From Terramyces sp. JEL0728 (lineage: Eukaryota; Chytridiomycota; Chytridiomycetes; Rhizophydiales; Terramycetaceae), in NCBI GenBank assembly GCA_027603945.1, contig JADIIU010000001.1, positions 1-64,000 on the forward strand: DNA of 64,000 nt, read 5' to 3'. The notes beneath the pieces are model-generated. The model saw only the letters and a list, made by a program, of their open reading frames with translations, was not told the origin of the DNA and made no database searches. The position numbers and the translations under genes are program-made. The number at the start of each line of letters is the position of its first letter. Positions within the stretch are counted from its first letter, which is position 1. This document shows positions 23,257 to 33,249 of the stretch, in pieces.

Positions 23257-24176
23257 TTAGTGCTTTATTATATCAGTCTTTACGTGCTGGGCAGACTTTA
23301 CTCCTCTGGCACTGCTATTGCCAATGTCTACCAGTCGCTTGATAGGTGCACTAGGTTCGCTCTCCACTTCATTTTGCGATAAGGTCAATTCTTTCAACTG
23401 CATTAGACAGTAAATCATTCCGAGAATATGTGCGCACACCAATATTGAACAACCAATATTGTAATAGTTCAGTGTATATGACGTATCGCTGGATATATTG
23501 AAATGTATATTCATTATTAATCCCTAATTTAAATCAAGAATACCATCCAATCCATTATAATCATGCCTATTATATAGAAAACTAGTCCTTTGAATTTCAT
23601 TAATGTCTTCACTGATAACTCATTTTGATATTTTGCTTCTCGAAATTGATAGATACTGTACAACAAGTAAAAGCTCTGCAGATTGTCGTAGATTGCTCCT
23701 AATATTGCGAATAATCCTATACATAAACTCCCAATTAGCTGATGTAGTTTAGATGTTGTAAAGTACGATGAGAGCCTTGCTATGAGACAGAATGTGAAGA
23801 ATACGACTGCAAAAGCTCTGAATTTGACCAAGTTCCTTCTGGTAATCGTTGGATTTAGTACAGAGAATATAAATAGCACTTCTATATCCGACCACGCTAT
23901 TAGTCCTAGCTGTATATCACATATTATATTCTGGATAGTATTGGAGTAATACCAGCTGTGTTCCCACAGCGTTGCATCGATATAATATATGAGTAACCAG
24001 TATAGCAACGCAAGACACTGAAGGATATTGAAACAGAGAATGATGCTGAATGCCTTTTTAAATGATCTAACTGCATTTCGGAAATTAATTGCAATAAAAT
24101 AGTATGCCGATATTATCCCAATGCTTAGTGTAATAACTGAATACAACGAGTCGAGAATGACACTTGGTGTACTCAT
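23257..24176 (-). CDS. Seven-helix array protein, copy 9
   Basis: 299 residues, intron 23524-23543 (20 nt) after DWM. Start at 24176 (MSTPSVILDSLYS) fits the family better than an upstream ATG at 24221. Landmarks: FNILQCLALLYW, DIEVLFIFSVLNPTIT, IYDNLQSFYLLYSIYQFREAK, ELSVKTLMKFKGL, LVCAHILGMIYCLMQLKELTLSQNE. The tail has APIKRLVDIG and ends VKTDIIKH. Function unknown. Confidence 0.85.
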
Positions 24177-24320
24177 TGCAACTCGTACGATTTTAACAAA
24201 GAACTTTCCGTGACGTTGCACCTAGTGGAATACGTAATCCCGAACTAAAGTAGAAATTACATCCATAGCAAGGCTAATAGTAGTATATGATAGATTGTTG
24301 GTTGTATGTTGCTTTACAAG

Positions 24321-25297
24321 CTAGTTCCTGGAAATAATCGCGGTCTTTTGATATTGGTTTGACACACTGTTTGCCGCACCGCTATTCTTCAAATCAAGCA
24401 GCATTTGCATTGGAACAGTTTGCGCAGGAATACTTTTGTCAAAGTCAGCATTTTGAGACAGTGACAATTCCTTTAGTTTAATCAGACAGTATATCATCCC
24501 GAGAGAGTGTACGCAGATGCAGATCATGCTGGCATAGTCATAGTAGAGCTTATATACATAATTGTAATAGTCTACTTCAAAGATATAGATTGGTGTGATA
24601 GTGTAATACACAAAGAACCCTATTCCCTGAATTAATAGAAAATTACTATCCAATCAATTACTAGCATTCCAATTAAATATAATATCAACTCTTTGAACCG
24701 CTTTATCATACTAACAGATAGTTTGCTGTCTATCCTGGATTCTTTGAATTGGTAAATTGTGTACAGCAAGTAAAAGCTCTGTCCATTGTCGTATATCACA
24801 CCAAACAGGGCAAATATCCCTATTGCAATATCGCTTATTACGTTTACCCAGTCAATAATAATAAATGTTGCAATTGCCCTGGTCAACAACGGAAATAAAA
24901 TAAATAGTGTTACTGTGGTATTTCGGAAAACATCCAATCTTTTGTGCGTTATTTTGTGATTAAATACCGAAAATATCCGCAATATTTCTATATCTGAGAG
25001 CACGATCAGTAGCAACTGTATATCTGCAATAAAATTCAATATTGCCAACGCGGCAAATCCAGTTACCACGAATACATCGTAGCTGATTAAAAATACGAGA
25101 AGCCTGTACATAAGAGTCAAAGACTGCAATAAATTTGTGCATAGTATGAATACAAAAGACTTTTGAAATGTTTTAACCGATCTTCCAAAGTTGATTAGGG
25201 ATAATAAATAGATTGACATTACCCCAATTGACGCAGCTGCTACTGCAAACACAATATTTAGTATTACATATGGAGCCACCATCTTTCCCTTGGGCAA
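24321..25297 (-). CDS. Seven-helix array protein, copy 10
   Basis: 318 residues from the first ATG (313 from the second), intron 24627-24646 (20 nt) after DWI. Very close to copy 11: both share SFQKSF-x-FILCTN and KITHKRLDVFRN/KITRKKLDIFRN. The loop before helix 7 is expanded by about 10 residues (YNYVYKLYYDYAS against YNYAS), which looks like a small internal duplication. Tail: VPMQMLLDLK, then YQKTAIISRN. Function unknown. Confidence 0.86.
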
Positions 25298-25485
25298 GAT
25301 TTATTCAACGCTGTAGAGATGACGTATTCCAATATTTGAGATTCAAAGGCAACATTGATACCTGTGTTCTCCAATTTCCGATCTTGGCAAAGGCTTTGTC
25401 AGCTGCTCATAAAGCTCAAAACGAATTGAATCAGGACAAAGTATATTAGCACTGAAAATGAACAAGTGGTATATTCTTGCGCAAT

Positions 25486-26413
25486 CTAAGCAATAGATAT
25501 TATCGCAGTCTTTTGGTTTTGAAATGACATTGAGGTTTTTGAAGGTCCACTATTCTTCAAATCCACCAACCTCTGCATATGTACACTTTCGTCCAAGTCA
25601 GCATTTTGAGACAGCGACAATTCCTTTAGTTTGATCAGACAGTATATCATCCCGAGAGAGTGTATGCAGATGCAGATCATGCTGGCATAATTATAGTATT
25701 CCACCTCAAACGAATAGTCTGGCGTGATAGTGTAATACACATAGAATCCTATCCCCTGAATTAACAATTGTTACCATCCAGTCGACGGCAAGCATCGCCA
25801 TGATATACAATATCATCTCTTTGAACCTTGATAACATCCCGAGAGATAATTTGCTATCTATTTTGGATTCTTTGAACTGGTAAACTGCGTACAGCAAGTA
25901 AAAGCTCTGCACATTATCGTATATCACCACAAACAGCGCATATAGCCCTATAGAAAGATTACTGATTAGAGTAAGCCATCCTACTTTTTTTACAAATGTT
26001 ACAATTATCCTGGATAATAATGGGCACGCAGTAAATGTTATTACCGCAGCATTTCGAAATATATCCAACTTTTTGCGTGTAATTTTATGATTTAATACTG
26101 AATAAATGCTCAGTATTTCGATATTTGTGAGCACAATTAGTACTAACTGTATATCTGCAATGAAATCCAGCACAGTAGTCGCCTCGGACCAAGAATCGAG
26201 ATACACGTTATTGTTCAAATAGCACGCAACGAGTATGTACAAAAGAGCCAGCGATTGCAAAAAGTTTGTGCAGAGTATAAATATAAATGATTTTTGAAAT
26301 GATTTCACTGCTCTGCCGAAATTGATCCTCCGTAACAAATACACTGACATTATTCCGATTGCTGCCGATGCTACCGCAAAGACTATATCTGCTATCGCAA
26401 ACGAATCAATCAT
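25486..26413 (-). CDS. Seven-helix array protein, copy 11
   Basis: 302 residues, intron 25756-25774 (19 nt) after DWM. Landmarks: TNFLQSLALLYI, NIEILSIYSVLNHKIT, IYDNVQSFYLLYAVYQFKESK, KLSLGMLSRFKEM, CICIHSLGMIYCLIKLKELSLSQN. The tail has VHMQRLVDLK and ends QKTAIISIA. It is the nearest paralogue of copy 10 and probably a recent tandem duplicate. Confidence 0.86.
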
Positions 26414-26900
26414 TCGCTTTTATTTTGGGCAAGAATTTCATTGTTTGCGCGACATTGTTCAATATCGCAAACACTAGAGACGAATAAATGTAAAATAGAC
26501 TGGTGCAGAAAACATTGAAAGTTGTCGTAAAGCACTGCCGAAATCGCATAGAGCCCAACGCAGATATTTGCAGCTACCAAGAACCAAGTAAAAATTGTGC
26601 TGATGATTCTTGCTGCCAAAGGCAACAGGATGAATGATACGATCGCGACATTGCGAAATATTTCAAGATTTCTATGGGTGATTTTTGAATTCAGCACTGA
26701 ATATACTTTTAATATCGGTTAGCACAATCAACAACAGCTGTACATTTGACAACAGACTAATTACATTCTGTGTCTGGGAAGCAATGACCGTGTAGAACTC
26801 GTTGTCCAGATAATACAGTAATAATAGGCCGAAATGGGTGTATCCGATAGTTGCGTAATAATGTGCAATATAGTATATTAGATGTTGAATGGATCAACAG
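26410..26900 (-). pseudogene. Degenerate seven-helix array copy 12
   Basis: Remnant with recognisable helix 3 to helix 5 only: YYLDNEFYTVIASQ, LLLIVLTDI, then VYSVLNSKITHRNLEIFRN, and VLYDNFQ. The frame breaks between LTDI and VYSVLN; alignment to neighbours suggests a small deletion that is not a multiple of three. Helices 1-2 are missing upstream, and the sequence after VLYDNFQ drifts into unrelated residues before a stop. The region between copies 11 and 13 is the only place in the array where a unit has decayed this far. Confidence 0.85.
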
Positions 26901-26930
26901 TAAACGAAAACAGCAAGTTGGAAATGGAGA

Positions 26931-27821
26931 TTACTTTGGGTTGATAATTTCAGTTTTTTGATAGGATATAGATTGTTCTGGAGTTACCAAGTCAACCAAC
27001 TTTTGTATCTGGACATTCTCAACAACAGTCTCACACTGTGCAAACGTTAGTTCTTTAAGAGTGACGAGACATAAAATCCCGATTTGCGAATGGAAGCATA
27101 TACAAAGCATGCTACAAATATTAATATATCCATAAGCAGAATCTGAATCAGCAGATGTGATTGAGTAGTAGATATATAACGCAAACCCAGACCAGTCAAT
27201 TACCAGGGTTGAGAGGATATAGAAACTTAAATTTCTAAATTTAGCTTTGGTCTGGCGAGACATTGTGTCTGATAATTGCGAAACTTTGAACCGGTAAATT
27301 GCAAACAATAAATACGCACTTTGAGCATTGTCGTATACTATCGCCAGCAGTGCAAAGATCCCTGTAGATATATTGGCAATAATATTCAGCATGTCATTGA
27401 AAATAAAAGCGCACAAGATGGTGGTTGATAGCGGAAACAAAGCAAAGTATGCTATTGTGACATTTTTGAAAATAATCAACTTTGCCAAAGTAATCTTTGG
27501 ATTCAATACTGAAAATATTTTCATTATTTCTACATCTGTGATTACTACTATAACCATTTGTATATTGGCAACGATTGCAAATGCAGAAACTATTTTGAAC
27601 CAAATGCTTCCAAAACTAAAATTCGAATCAAATACATTAATCCATATAGCTATACCAGCTGCTTGCAAGAAACTGAGTGCTAATATGAAAATTAATGATT
27701 TTTGAAATGAAATCACCAAACGACCAAACTTTGTGTACATGAATAGATATATTGATAGCAAGATAGAGATAATGGCCGCGATTGAAAGACATATTTGATA
27801 ATCAATGTTCGATTGTTGCAT
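26931..27821 (-). CDS. Seven-helix array protein, copy 13 (intronless)
   Basis: 296 residues with no intron. Helix 6 reads continuously as VIDWSGFALYIYYS where copies 2-11 carry an intron. Landmarks: DVEIMKIFSVLNPKIT, VYDNAQSAYLLFAIYRFKVSQ, CICFHSQIGILCLVTLKELTFAQCE. The tail has VQIQKLVDLV and ends YQKTEIINPK. Function unknown. Confidence 0.86.
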   Translation of the reverse strand: MQQSNIDYQICLSIAAIISILLSIYLFMYTKFGRLVISFQKSLIFILALSFLQAAGIAIWINVFDSNFSFGSIWFKIVSAFAIVANIQMVIVVITDVEIMKIFSVLNPKITLAKLIIFKNVTIAYFALFPLSTTILCAFIFNDMLNIIANISTGIFALLAIVYDNAQSAYLLFAIYRFKVSQLSDTMSRQTKAKFRNLSFYILSTLVIDWSGFALYIYYSITSADSDSAYGYINICSMLCICFHSQIGILCLVTLKELTFAQCETVVENVQIQKLVDLVTPEQSISYQKTEIINPK

Positions 27822-27845
27822 TACTAATTTTGTGGAAATTTTGCT

Positions 27846-28779
27846 TTAATCCTGAACAATAGGATCATTGTTAATTGTTGATCTGGGCATGACAATAGTT
27901 TTCTGCAGCGCAATGCTTTTATGTATTAGCAATTCGTCTACTGGTTGGTTGCTGACCACGGTCGCTGATCTACTTTCACACAGAGCCAAGGTTTTTAGTT
28001 GAAGCAAGCAATAAATCAAGCCAAGCGAGTGAATGCATACACAGAATATACAGCCAAGATTGTAATAATTATAAGCTAAAATGTTGTCTACACCAAAGTT
28101 TCCATAAACAAAAAAGGCAATTCCCTATTATTAGTAGAAACCGTACTATCCAATCCGAAAGAATCATCCCTACGTTGAAAATCATCAAATCTTTAAATTT
28201 TTCAGCCAGAATAGCCGATGGCTCATTGTTATTCTGTATAGTTTTGAAATTCTTTACTGCGAATATCAGGTAGTGGTTTTGGATATTGTCATAAATCACA
28301 CATGCAACTGAAAATACTGCGAGACAAATAGTGTTGAAGAACCAAAACCACTCGGCTAATATGAATATTGTCAGAAAGCTAGTTGTGAATGGAAATAGAA
28401 ATGCGACAATTAAACTAATGTTTCGGATACGATCAAGGTGTACATGAGTGATTTTTGGATTTAGCACTGAAAATATCCTCAATATCTCTAAATCTGCCCA
28501 AACTAATAGTCCTAATTGTGCGCTGCCTACGACGCTTATTCCGGTGAGCGTAATATTTGAAGTGTTGTCGTAGAAGCTCTGACTAATATATGAAACTATC
28601 GCCCAATAAATCATTAATAATCCTTGGATTATGTTACATATTAGAACTGTATTGAATAGTCTCTGATATAGCTTCACGCGCGCATTTAAATTCAGTGTGT
28701 ATAGCCAATATGCCGACTGTAGAGTAATCCAGAGTGATATGAGCGCGAATATTATATCTACTGCTAGTTGGTCCCCCAT
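27846..28779 (-). CDS. Seven-helix array protein, copy 14
   Basis: 303 residues. The intron at 28125-28146 (22 nt, ending ACTAATAATAG) is in the same phase-0 position after DWI as in copies 2-11. This intron has no stop in frame, so read-through gives a misleading frame-shifted tail; splicing yields DWI|GIAFFVYGNFG and helix 7 CVCIHSLGLIYCLLQLKTLAL. Landmarks: CNIIQGLLMIYW, DLEILRIFSVLNPKIT, IYDNIQNHYLIFAVKNFK. The tail has LQKTIVMPRS near the end. It lies 24 bp from copy 13. Confidence 0.86.
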
Positions 28780-28974
28780 TAGTAAAGTACGTCAGAATAT
28801 CGCGAAATTCAAAGAGAAAATATCCCATCTAATAATTATATTCAGTAATTCCAGAAAGGATTACATACCAGTCTTTCTTATATTTGGGCAGAATTTAATG
28901 TATTCATGATAGTCAGAAATGAAGCGATCGTGAAATTTAAATGGCCTGATATAAGCCAATACAAATATGCAATG

Positions 28975-29880
28975 TTATGCTGGACAGATCTGGCCAGAAG
29001 TGTTGATAATTATAGTTCTTTTTAAATGTATGCTCCATGTATCTGGAATTTTATCCAATTTTACGACACCTGATTCCGCAGTGGATTTCGTGTTGTCACC
29101 TTGAATAACTGCAAAGCTCTTTAGATGTAACAAACACTTGATCATCCCTAGCGAATGCGTGCAAACGGATACCATGCAGCCAAGGTTGAAATAATTGTAT
29201 TCGTAAGCATTGTAATAATAAATGTTTCCGCACAGATAAATGGCAATCCCCATTGCATCAGATAGAATCATGGCCATATTGTAATAAATCATTTCTAGAA
29301 ATTTTGTGTGTACTTTTACTGACAATTCATTCTTTAGTTGGATAGACTTAAATTTGAATACAGCGTAAATTAGAAATAAATTTTGAGAATTGTCGTACAG
29401 TACACAGAGAAATGCGAATATTCCAACACAGATGGTACTAATCAGATTCACCAAATCCGATGTTGTGAAAATACATACTGCACTGGTGCCGAATGGAAAT
29501 ATTATAAACGCAATCAGCATTACGTTCCTGAATTTGTTTAGCTTTGTATTCGTTATTCTTGGATCAAGTACTGAAAAAATTCGAATTATTTCAATATCCG
29601 TCATAATTATTAGAGTCAGTTGGGCTGTAGCAACTAAATTTAGAACTGCAGTGATGGTGTAAGAAAGAATCCAGTTATCTGGGTCAATGATACTGAACAC
29701 TAGCCAAGTTAGCATGAAGGGCGACTGTAAAATGTTTGTTAACAAAACAACATTGAATAGTATCTGGAAAGTTTGCACTTTGTTTCGGTAGTTGACGTGA
29801 TATATGAAAACTAACGATAGCGACAATATTGTAAGAGATAGAATGGAAAATGGGATTGCGAGTAGTGTATTCCTATTCAT
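28975..29880 (-). CDS. Seven-helix array protein, copy 15 (intronless)
   Basis: 301 residues, no intron; helix 6 reads through as SDAMGIAIYLCGN, with the usual DW changed to DA. Landmarks: TNILQSPFMLTW, DIEIIRIFSVLDPRIT, LYDNSQNLFLIYAVFKFKS, ELSVKVHTKFLEM, SVCTHSLGMIKCLLHLKSFAV. The tail has LKRTIIINTS near the end. Function unknown. Confidence 0.85.
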   Translation of the reverse strand: MNRNTLLAIPFSILSLTILSLSLVFIYHVNYRNKVQTFQILFNVVLLTNILQSPFMLTWLVFSIIDPDNWILSYTITAVLNLVATAQLTLIIMTDIEIIRIFSVLDPRITNTKLNKFRNVMLIAFIIFPFGTSAVCIFTTSDLVNLISTICVGIFAFLCVLYDNSQNLFLIYAVFKFKSIQLKNELSVKVHTKFLEMIYYNMAMILSDAMGIAIYLCGNIYYYNAYEYNYFNLGCMVSVCTHSLGMIKCLLHLKSFAVIQGDNTKSTAESGVVKLDKIPDTWSIHLKRTIIINTSGQICPA

Positions 29881-30112
29881 AGTGCGATAATTACAAGATT
29901 TTGTCCTATTGTTGCTATTTTTACTGGCGTGTCAAATAAGACATCAATGCGGACAATAGGCTCCATGAGCTGACGTGTTGGGATTACAGAAAGATGCGTG
30001 TAAAGTCATGTTTGTTCCGTGCAATGATATAACGTACGCTTCCGGATCCATCTCTACTTTGGAGTTATTCAAATGCAAAGTATGTTCAATCATTTTACAA
30101 TTATATTAGCAA

Positions 30113-31018
30113 CTACAACGACAGAATCTGTGTATCGCTCTGATTCGCTTCTGGGGGAGGTGGAGGATTTAGGATTTGTTGGGTGGTGTTTGCATCTTCA
30201 ACTACCTTTGCTCTTCGCTTTGGCTTCTTTGACACTGCGAAATCTTTGAGCATCTTCAGGATAACTACGAGACCAAGTGAATGAAGACAGATGCAGAAAA
30301 TACTGGCAAAGTTTGAATAAGTGCCCAAATGGCTCTCTGCGGATTTCCCAGGAGAGATAATAAATATTGCGTAAAATGCAATTGCAGTCCAATCTAGGAG
30401 AACTATAGCAATATTGTACTTTGTGATTTCTTTAAATTTCACCATCATCTCTTCGGTAAGTTCGTTGTTGCATTTTACATTTTTGAACTTGTAGATTAAT
30501 GTTGCTAAATAAATATTTTGAAGGTTATCATACACAACCACAAATAATGAAAATAGCGCGATGCATACGTTTCCAATCATCGCAGTGAATGTGGATCGGA
30601 GGGCCAAAAACAGTACGTGCGATGTAAATGGAAACAAGATAAATATTCCCACTACTGCATTCCGGAACATGTCAATCTTTCTGTTTGTGATTCTGCTATT
30701 CAACACAGAGTAAATACGCAAGATTTCAATGTCGATAAGGATAATGAAGCAAATTTCGATATTTGAAATGAGACTTACAGTTTCAGAGAAATAGAACATG
30801 GTGGACAAGTTGCTGTCAAAGTAAGACATGAAGAATATGTACAGAAACATGCAGCATTGGATAAGATTGATTCCGAGAACAATATTAAATCTCTTTTTGA
30901 ATGACTTTACGTGTGCTTTTCTGTAGTTGAGTTTGTACATGAGATAACTCGAAGCCCCAGCAATTCCAATATTCACCATATTAAACGCTATATCCAAGAT
31001 ATTTTTTGTAGTAATCAT
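30113..31018 (-). CDS. Seven-helix array protein, copy 16 (intronless)
   Basis: 301 residues from the ATG at 31018 (MITTKNILDIAF); an in-frame ATG lies 24 codons further upstream. Landmarks: INLIQCCMFLYI, DIEILRIYSVLNSRIT, VYDNLQNIYLATLIYKFKN, ELTEEMMVKFKEI, LDWTAIAFYAIF, CICLHSLGLVVILKMLKDFAVSKKPK. The long tail has a seven-Pro run with one acidic break (PPPPPE) and ends SDTQILSL. It resembles copy 1 more than its physical neighbours. It is the rightmost member. Confidence 0.85.
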   Translation of the reverse strand: MITTKNILDIAFNMVNIGIAGASSYLMYKLNYRKAHVKSFKKRFNIVLGINLIQCCMFLYIFFMSYFDSNLSTMFYFSETVSLISNIEICFIILIDIEILRIYSVLNSRITNRKIDMFRNAVVGIFILFPFTSHVLFLALRSTFTAMIGNVCIALFSLFVVVYDNLQNIYLATLIYKFKNVKCNNELTEEMMVKFKEITKYNIAIVLLDWTAIAFYAIFIISPGKSAESHLGTYSNFASIFCICLHSLGLVVILKMLKDFAVSKKPKRRAKVVEDANTTQQILNPPPPPEANQSDTQILSL

Positions 31019-31956
31019 TTTGATACTGGAAAAGATGAAAAGGTGTTTGACGTAAGCTCCCAAAGCACACATTCCCAATATGGATATCATGACATCATAT
31101 CATTCTCTTCAAATAAAAGATTCATCTCGCGATTCCCGATTTCATCTCGATAGTCCTAATTTACTTTTCAAACCTACCAGCTTGGTTGTTAGCGCTCAAT
31201 GTGTAGGACAGACCTCTTCCGGGTTTAAAATTAGCCTCGTGAATAATTGCTGGAATTAGGTGTGATTGTGGCAGCTAGTGGTCAGTTGCAGTCTGGATGT
31301 AGCTTTAGGTTGCGGATATCAATAATATGATTTGAAATGCCCCGCGATAATCGACATTTGCTGAATAGACAGCACAACAATTTAGTCAGGAGAATTTCTA
31401 CCCTCAATGGCACCGTTTTGGAGCACTGTCGGATGTCAATTCCCGATGCAATTCAAATCAATGGTGAGAGTAGCGTTTACCAAAATTAGATCTGGTTTGA
31501 ATCACACCACTGCCAGTTATCAGAGTGTCTGTGCACTACACGACCTCCTATCCTATTCGCCACAGTCGTTTGGTAATTTGGCGCGGAGCACTTTTTCCCA
31601 GTCCACGTTGCGTGTGGACGGATCCGAAACAGAAAACTGGGAACCAATGCAGATTGTCAAAAACACCGCATTACAGTTTGGTACCTTGTATATGGCAGCT
31701 CAGCTACGTCTTTGATTGTCTTTATCCGTTAAATGCGGATCCATTTGCAGCCGCGCTTGTTATTTATCCAAATCGGATTTCAAACCTCGTGGCTTATCGC
31801 ATGGTGACTTTCCGTTTTCAAGGACTCAGACACGATCGTACCAGACACTCTGCGGAAGAAGCGTCCAAACCATGCGCTCACCACATGAAGTTTATTCCGT
31901 TCGCAAAGGACCTGCATATAAATATCTCGTGAATCCCTACATACTCTATAAACTAA
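31019..31956. other. 0.9-kb region between the array and the first aspartic protease
   Basis: Divergent promoter region. Overlapping open frames at about 31407-32048 on the plus strand have no family resemblance and overlap one another, so I do not call them genes. Confidence 0.5.
31917..31924 (+). promoter_or_regulatory. Possible TATA box of aspartic protease 1
   Basis: TATAAATA about 33 bp upstream of the protease ATG at 31957. Position and sequence fit a TATA element with a short 5' leader. This is motif evidence only. Confidence 0.35.
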
Positions 31957-33162
31957 ATGGTAAACTTTATCCAACTCTCATTCGCCTTGGCTGTATCTGC
32001 AGCCCCTTCGCAACAAACAAACACTCTGCCAATCTTCAGAGTCTATGACGGTTCTAAAACCACTCTTGAAAACCATCTTACCGGTCTTCACCACACTGTC
32101 AACAAGGTAGCAAAGGGAAAACACCACAAACGTGCCAACTCTCCATTGACTAACCTTTCTGGAAACATGTTGTACAGTGCTCAAGCTACTCTAGGAAAAG
32201 GCCAAACCCTCACTGCTGATTTGGATACTGGCTCATCAGATATCTGGTTCAAATCCTCAAAATGTAAATCTTCAGACAACTCTTGCCAATTTGGAAAGAA
32301 AATCAATACTTCTGATTCTTCATTTACTCCATTGAACAAAAAGTTCAACATTGCTTATCTCGACGGCTCCAAAGCTACCTGTGATATCTTTAGCGGCCCA
32401 GTTACTCTTGCTGGATTGACTGTCAATGTTCCATTTGGTGCTGCAACCTCCTTGACTAAATTCAACAGCGGAAGTGATACTGACGGTCTCTTTGGTATGG
32501 GCTTCAACGGCGAATCAGAAATTGCTACTGCTCTTGGCGGTTCAAAGTCTGCCAACTTTTTCGATTTGCTAAACTACCCAAAAGCCCAAAACTTGTTTTC
32601 ATTCTACCTTTCCAACAGCGCCGATGGTGACTTTGGTGAAGTAACTTTGGGTGGAGTTGACACAAGCAAATACACCGGCTCAGTCGCTTATTTCCCACTT
32701 GTTTCTAGTACTGAATGGGCTTTCAGCGTTAAAGGATTGACCTACGCTGTTGGAAACGCAACCCCAAAGAAAGCATCAAAGATTGCTACTCAAGCTATTC
32801 CTGACACTGGTACCACACTTTTGATGTTGGAACAAACTGTTGCCGACTCTGTCAACAGTGATTTAGGCGCGCAATATGACGACACACAGCAAGTGTACAT
32901 TATCGACTGTTCAGTTGCTCAAACCGGCAAACCTCTTAAATTCAACTTGGGTGGGTCTTCCTTCTCCATTCCAGCTTCTGTATATGTAGTTGATGCTGGT
33001 ACCGATGACAACGGACAACCGCTCTGTATTTCTGGAGTCGTCTCTGGTGCTGACAGCAGCACTCCAATATTGTTTGGAGATGTCTTTATCAGATCGGTTT
33101 ATACCATCTTTGATAAAGGAAACAAGAGAGTTGGGTTCGCTACTGCTGTTCATCCAAAATAG
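31957..33162 (+). CDS. Secreted pepsin-like aspartic protease 1
   Basis: 401 residues, intronless. A short signal peptide (MVNFIQLSFALAVSAAPS) is followed by a propeptide with a basic processing site (HHKR, residues 56-59). The two catalytic motifs are DTGSS (Asp90) and DTGTT (Asp283). The flap tyrosine lies in YLDGS (134). Late-domain motifs are LFGDVFIRSVYTIFD and RVGFATAV. Fungal A1 peptidases of this kind are vacuolar or secreted acid proteases; with no visible GPI signal, secretion is likely. Two further paralogues lie at 42768-43900 and 44180-45322 on the other strand. Confidence 0.93.
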   Translation: MVNFIQLSFALAVSAAPSQQTNTLPIFRVYDGSKTTLENHLTGLHHTVNKVAKGKHHKRANSPLTNLSGNMLYSAQATLGKGQTLTADLDTGSSDIWFKSSKCKSSDNSCQFGKKINTSDSSFTPLNKKFNIAYLDGSKATCDIFSGPVTLAGLTVNVPFGAATSLTKFNSGSDTDGLFGMGFNGESEIATALGGSKSANFFDLLNYPKAQNLFSFYLSNSADGDFGEVTLGGVDTSKYTGSVAYFPLVSSTEWAFSVKGLTYAVGNATPKKASKIATQAIPDTGTTLLMLEQTVADSVNSDLGAQYDDTQQVYIIDCSVAQTGKPLKFNLGGSSFSIPASVYVVDAGTDDNGQPLCISGVVSGADSSTPILFGDVFIRSVYTIFDKGNKRVGFATAVHPK

Positions 33163-33249
33163 TGAATTTTATACATATAAACCGAAATAAATACAGATAC
33201 ATACAATACTAATTTCATATTTAAAGTAAACGGTCAAAATAAAATAAGA

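Noticed and set aside
28069..28146. Divergent C-terminus of array copy 14 (read-through past helix 6)
   Set aside because: The read-through sequence comes from an unspliced, stop-free 22-nt intron. Splicing restores the normal helix 7 and tail.
31407..32048. Three overlapping plus-strand frames upstream of protease 1
   Set aside because: They overlap each other and the protease signal peptide in other frames, show no family resemblance, and read like promoter/5' leader sequence.
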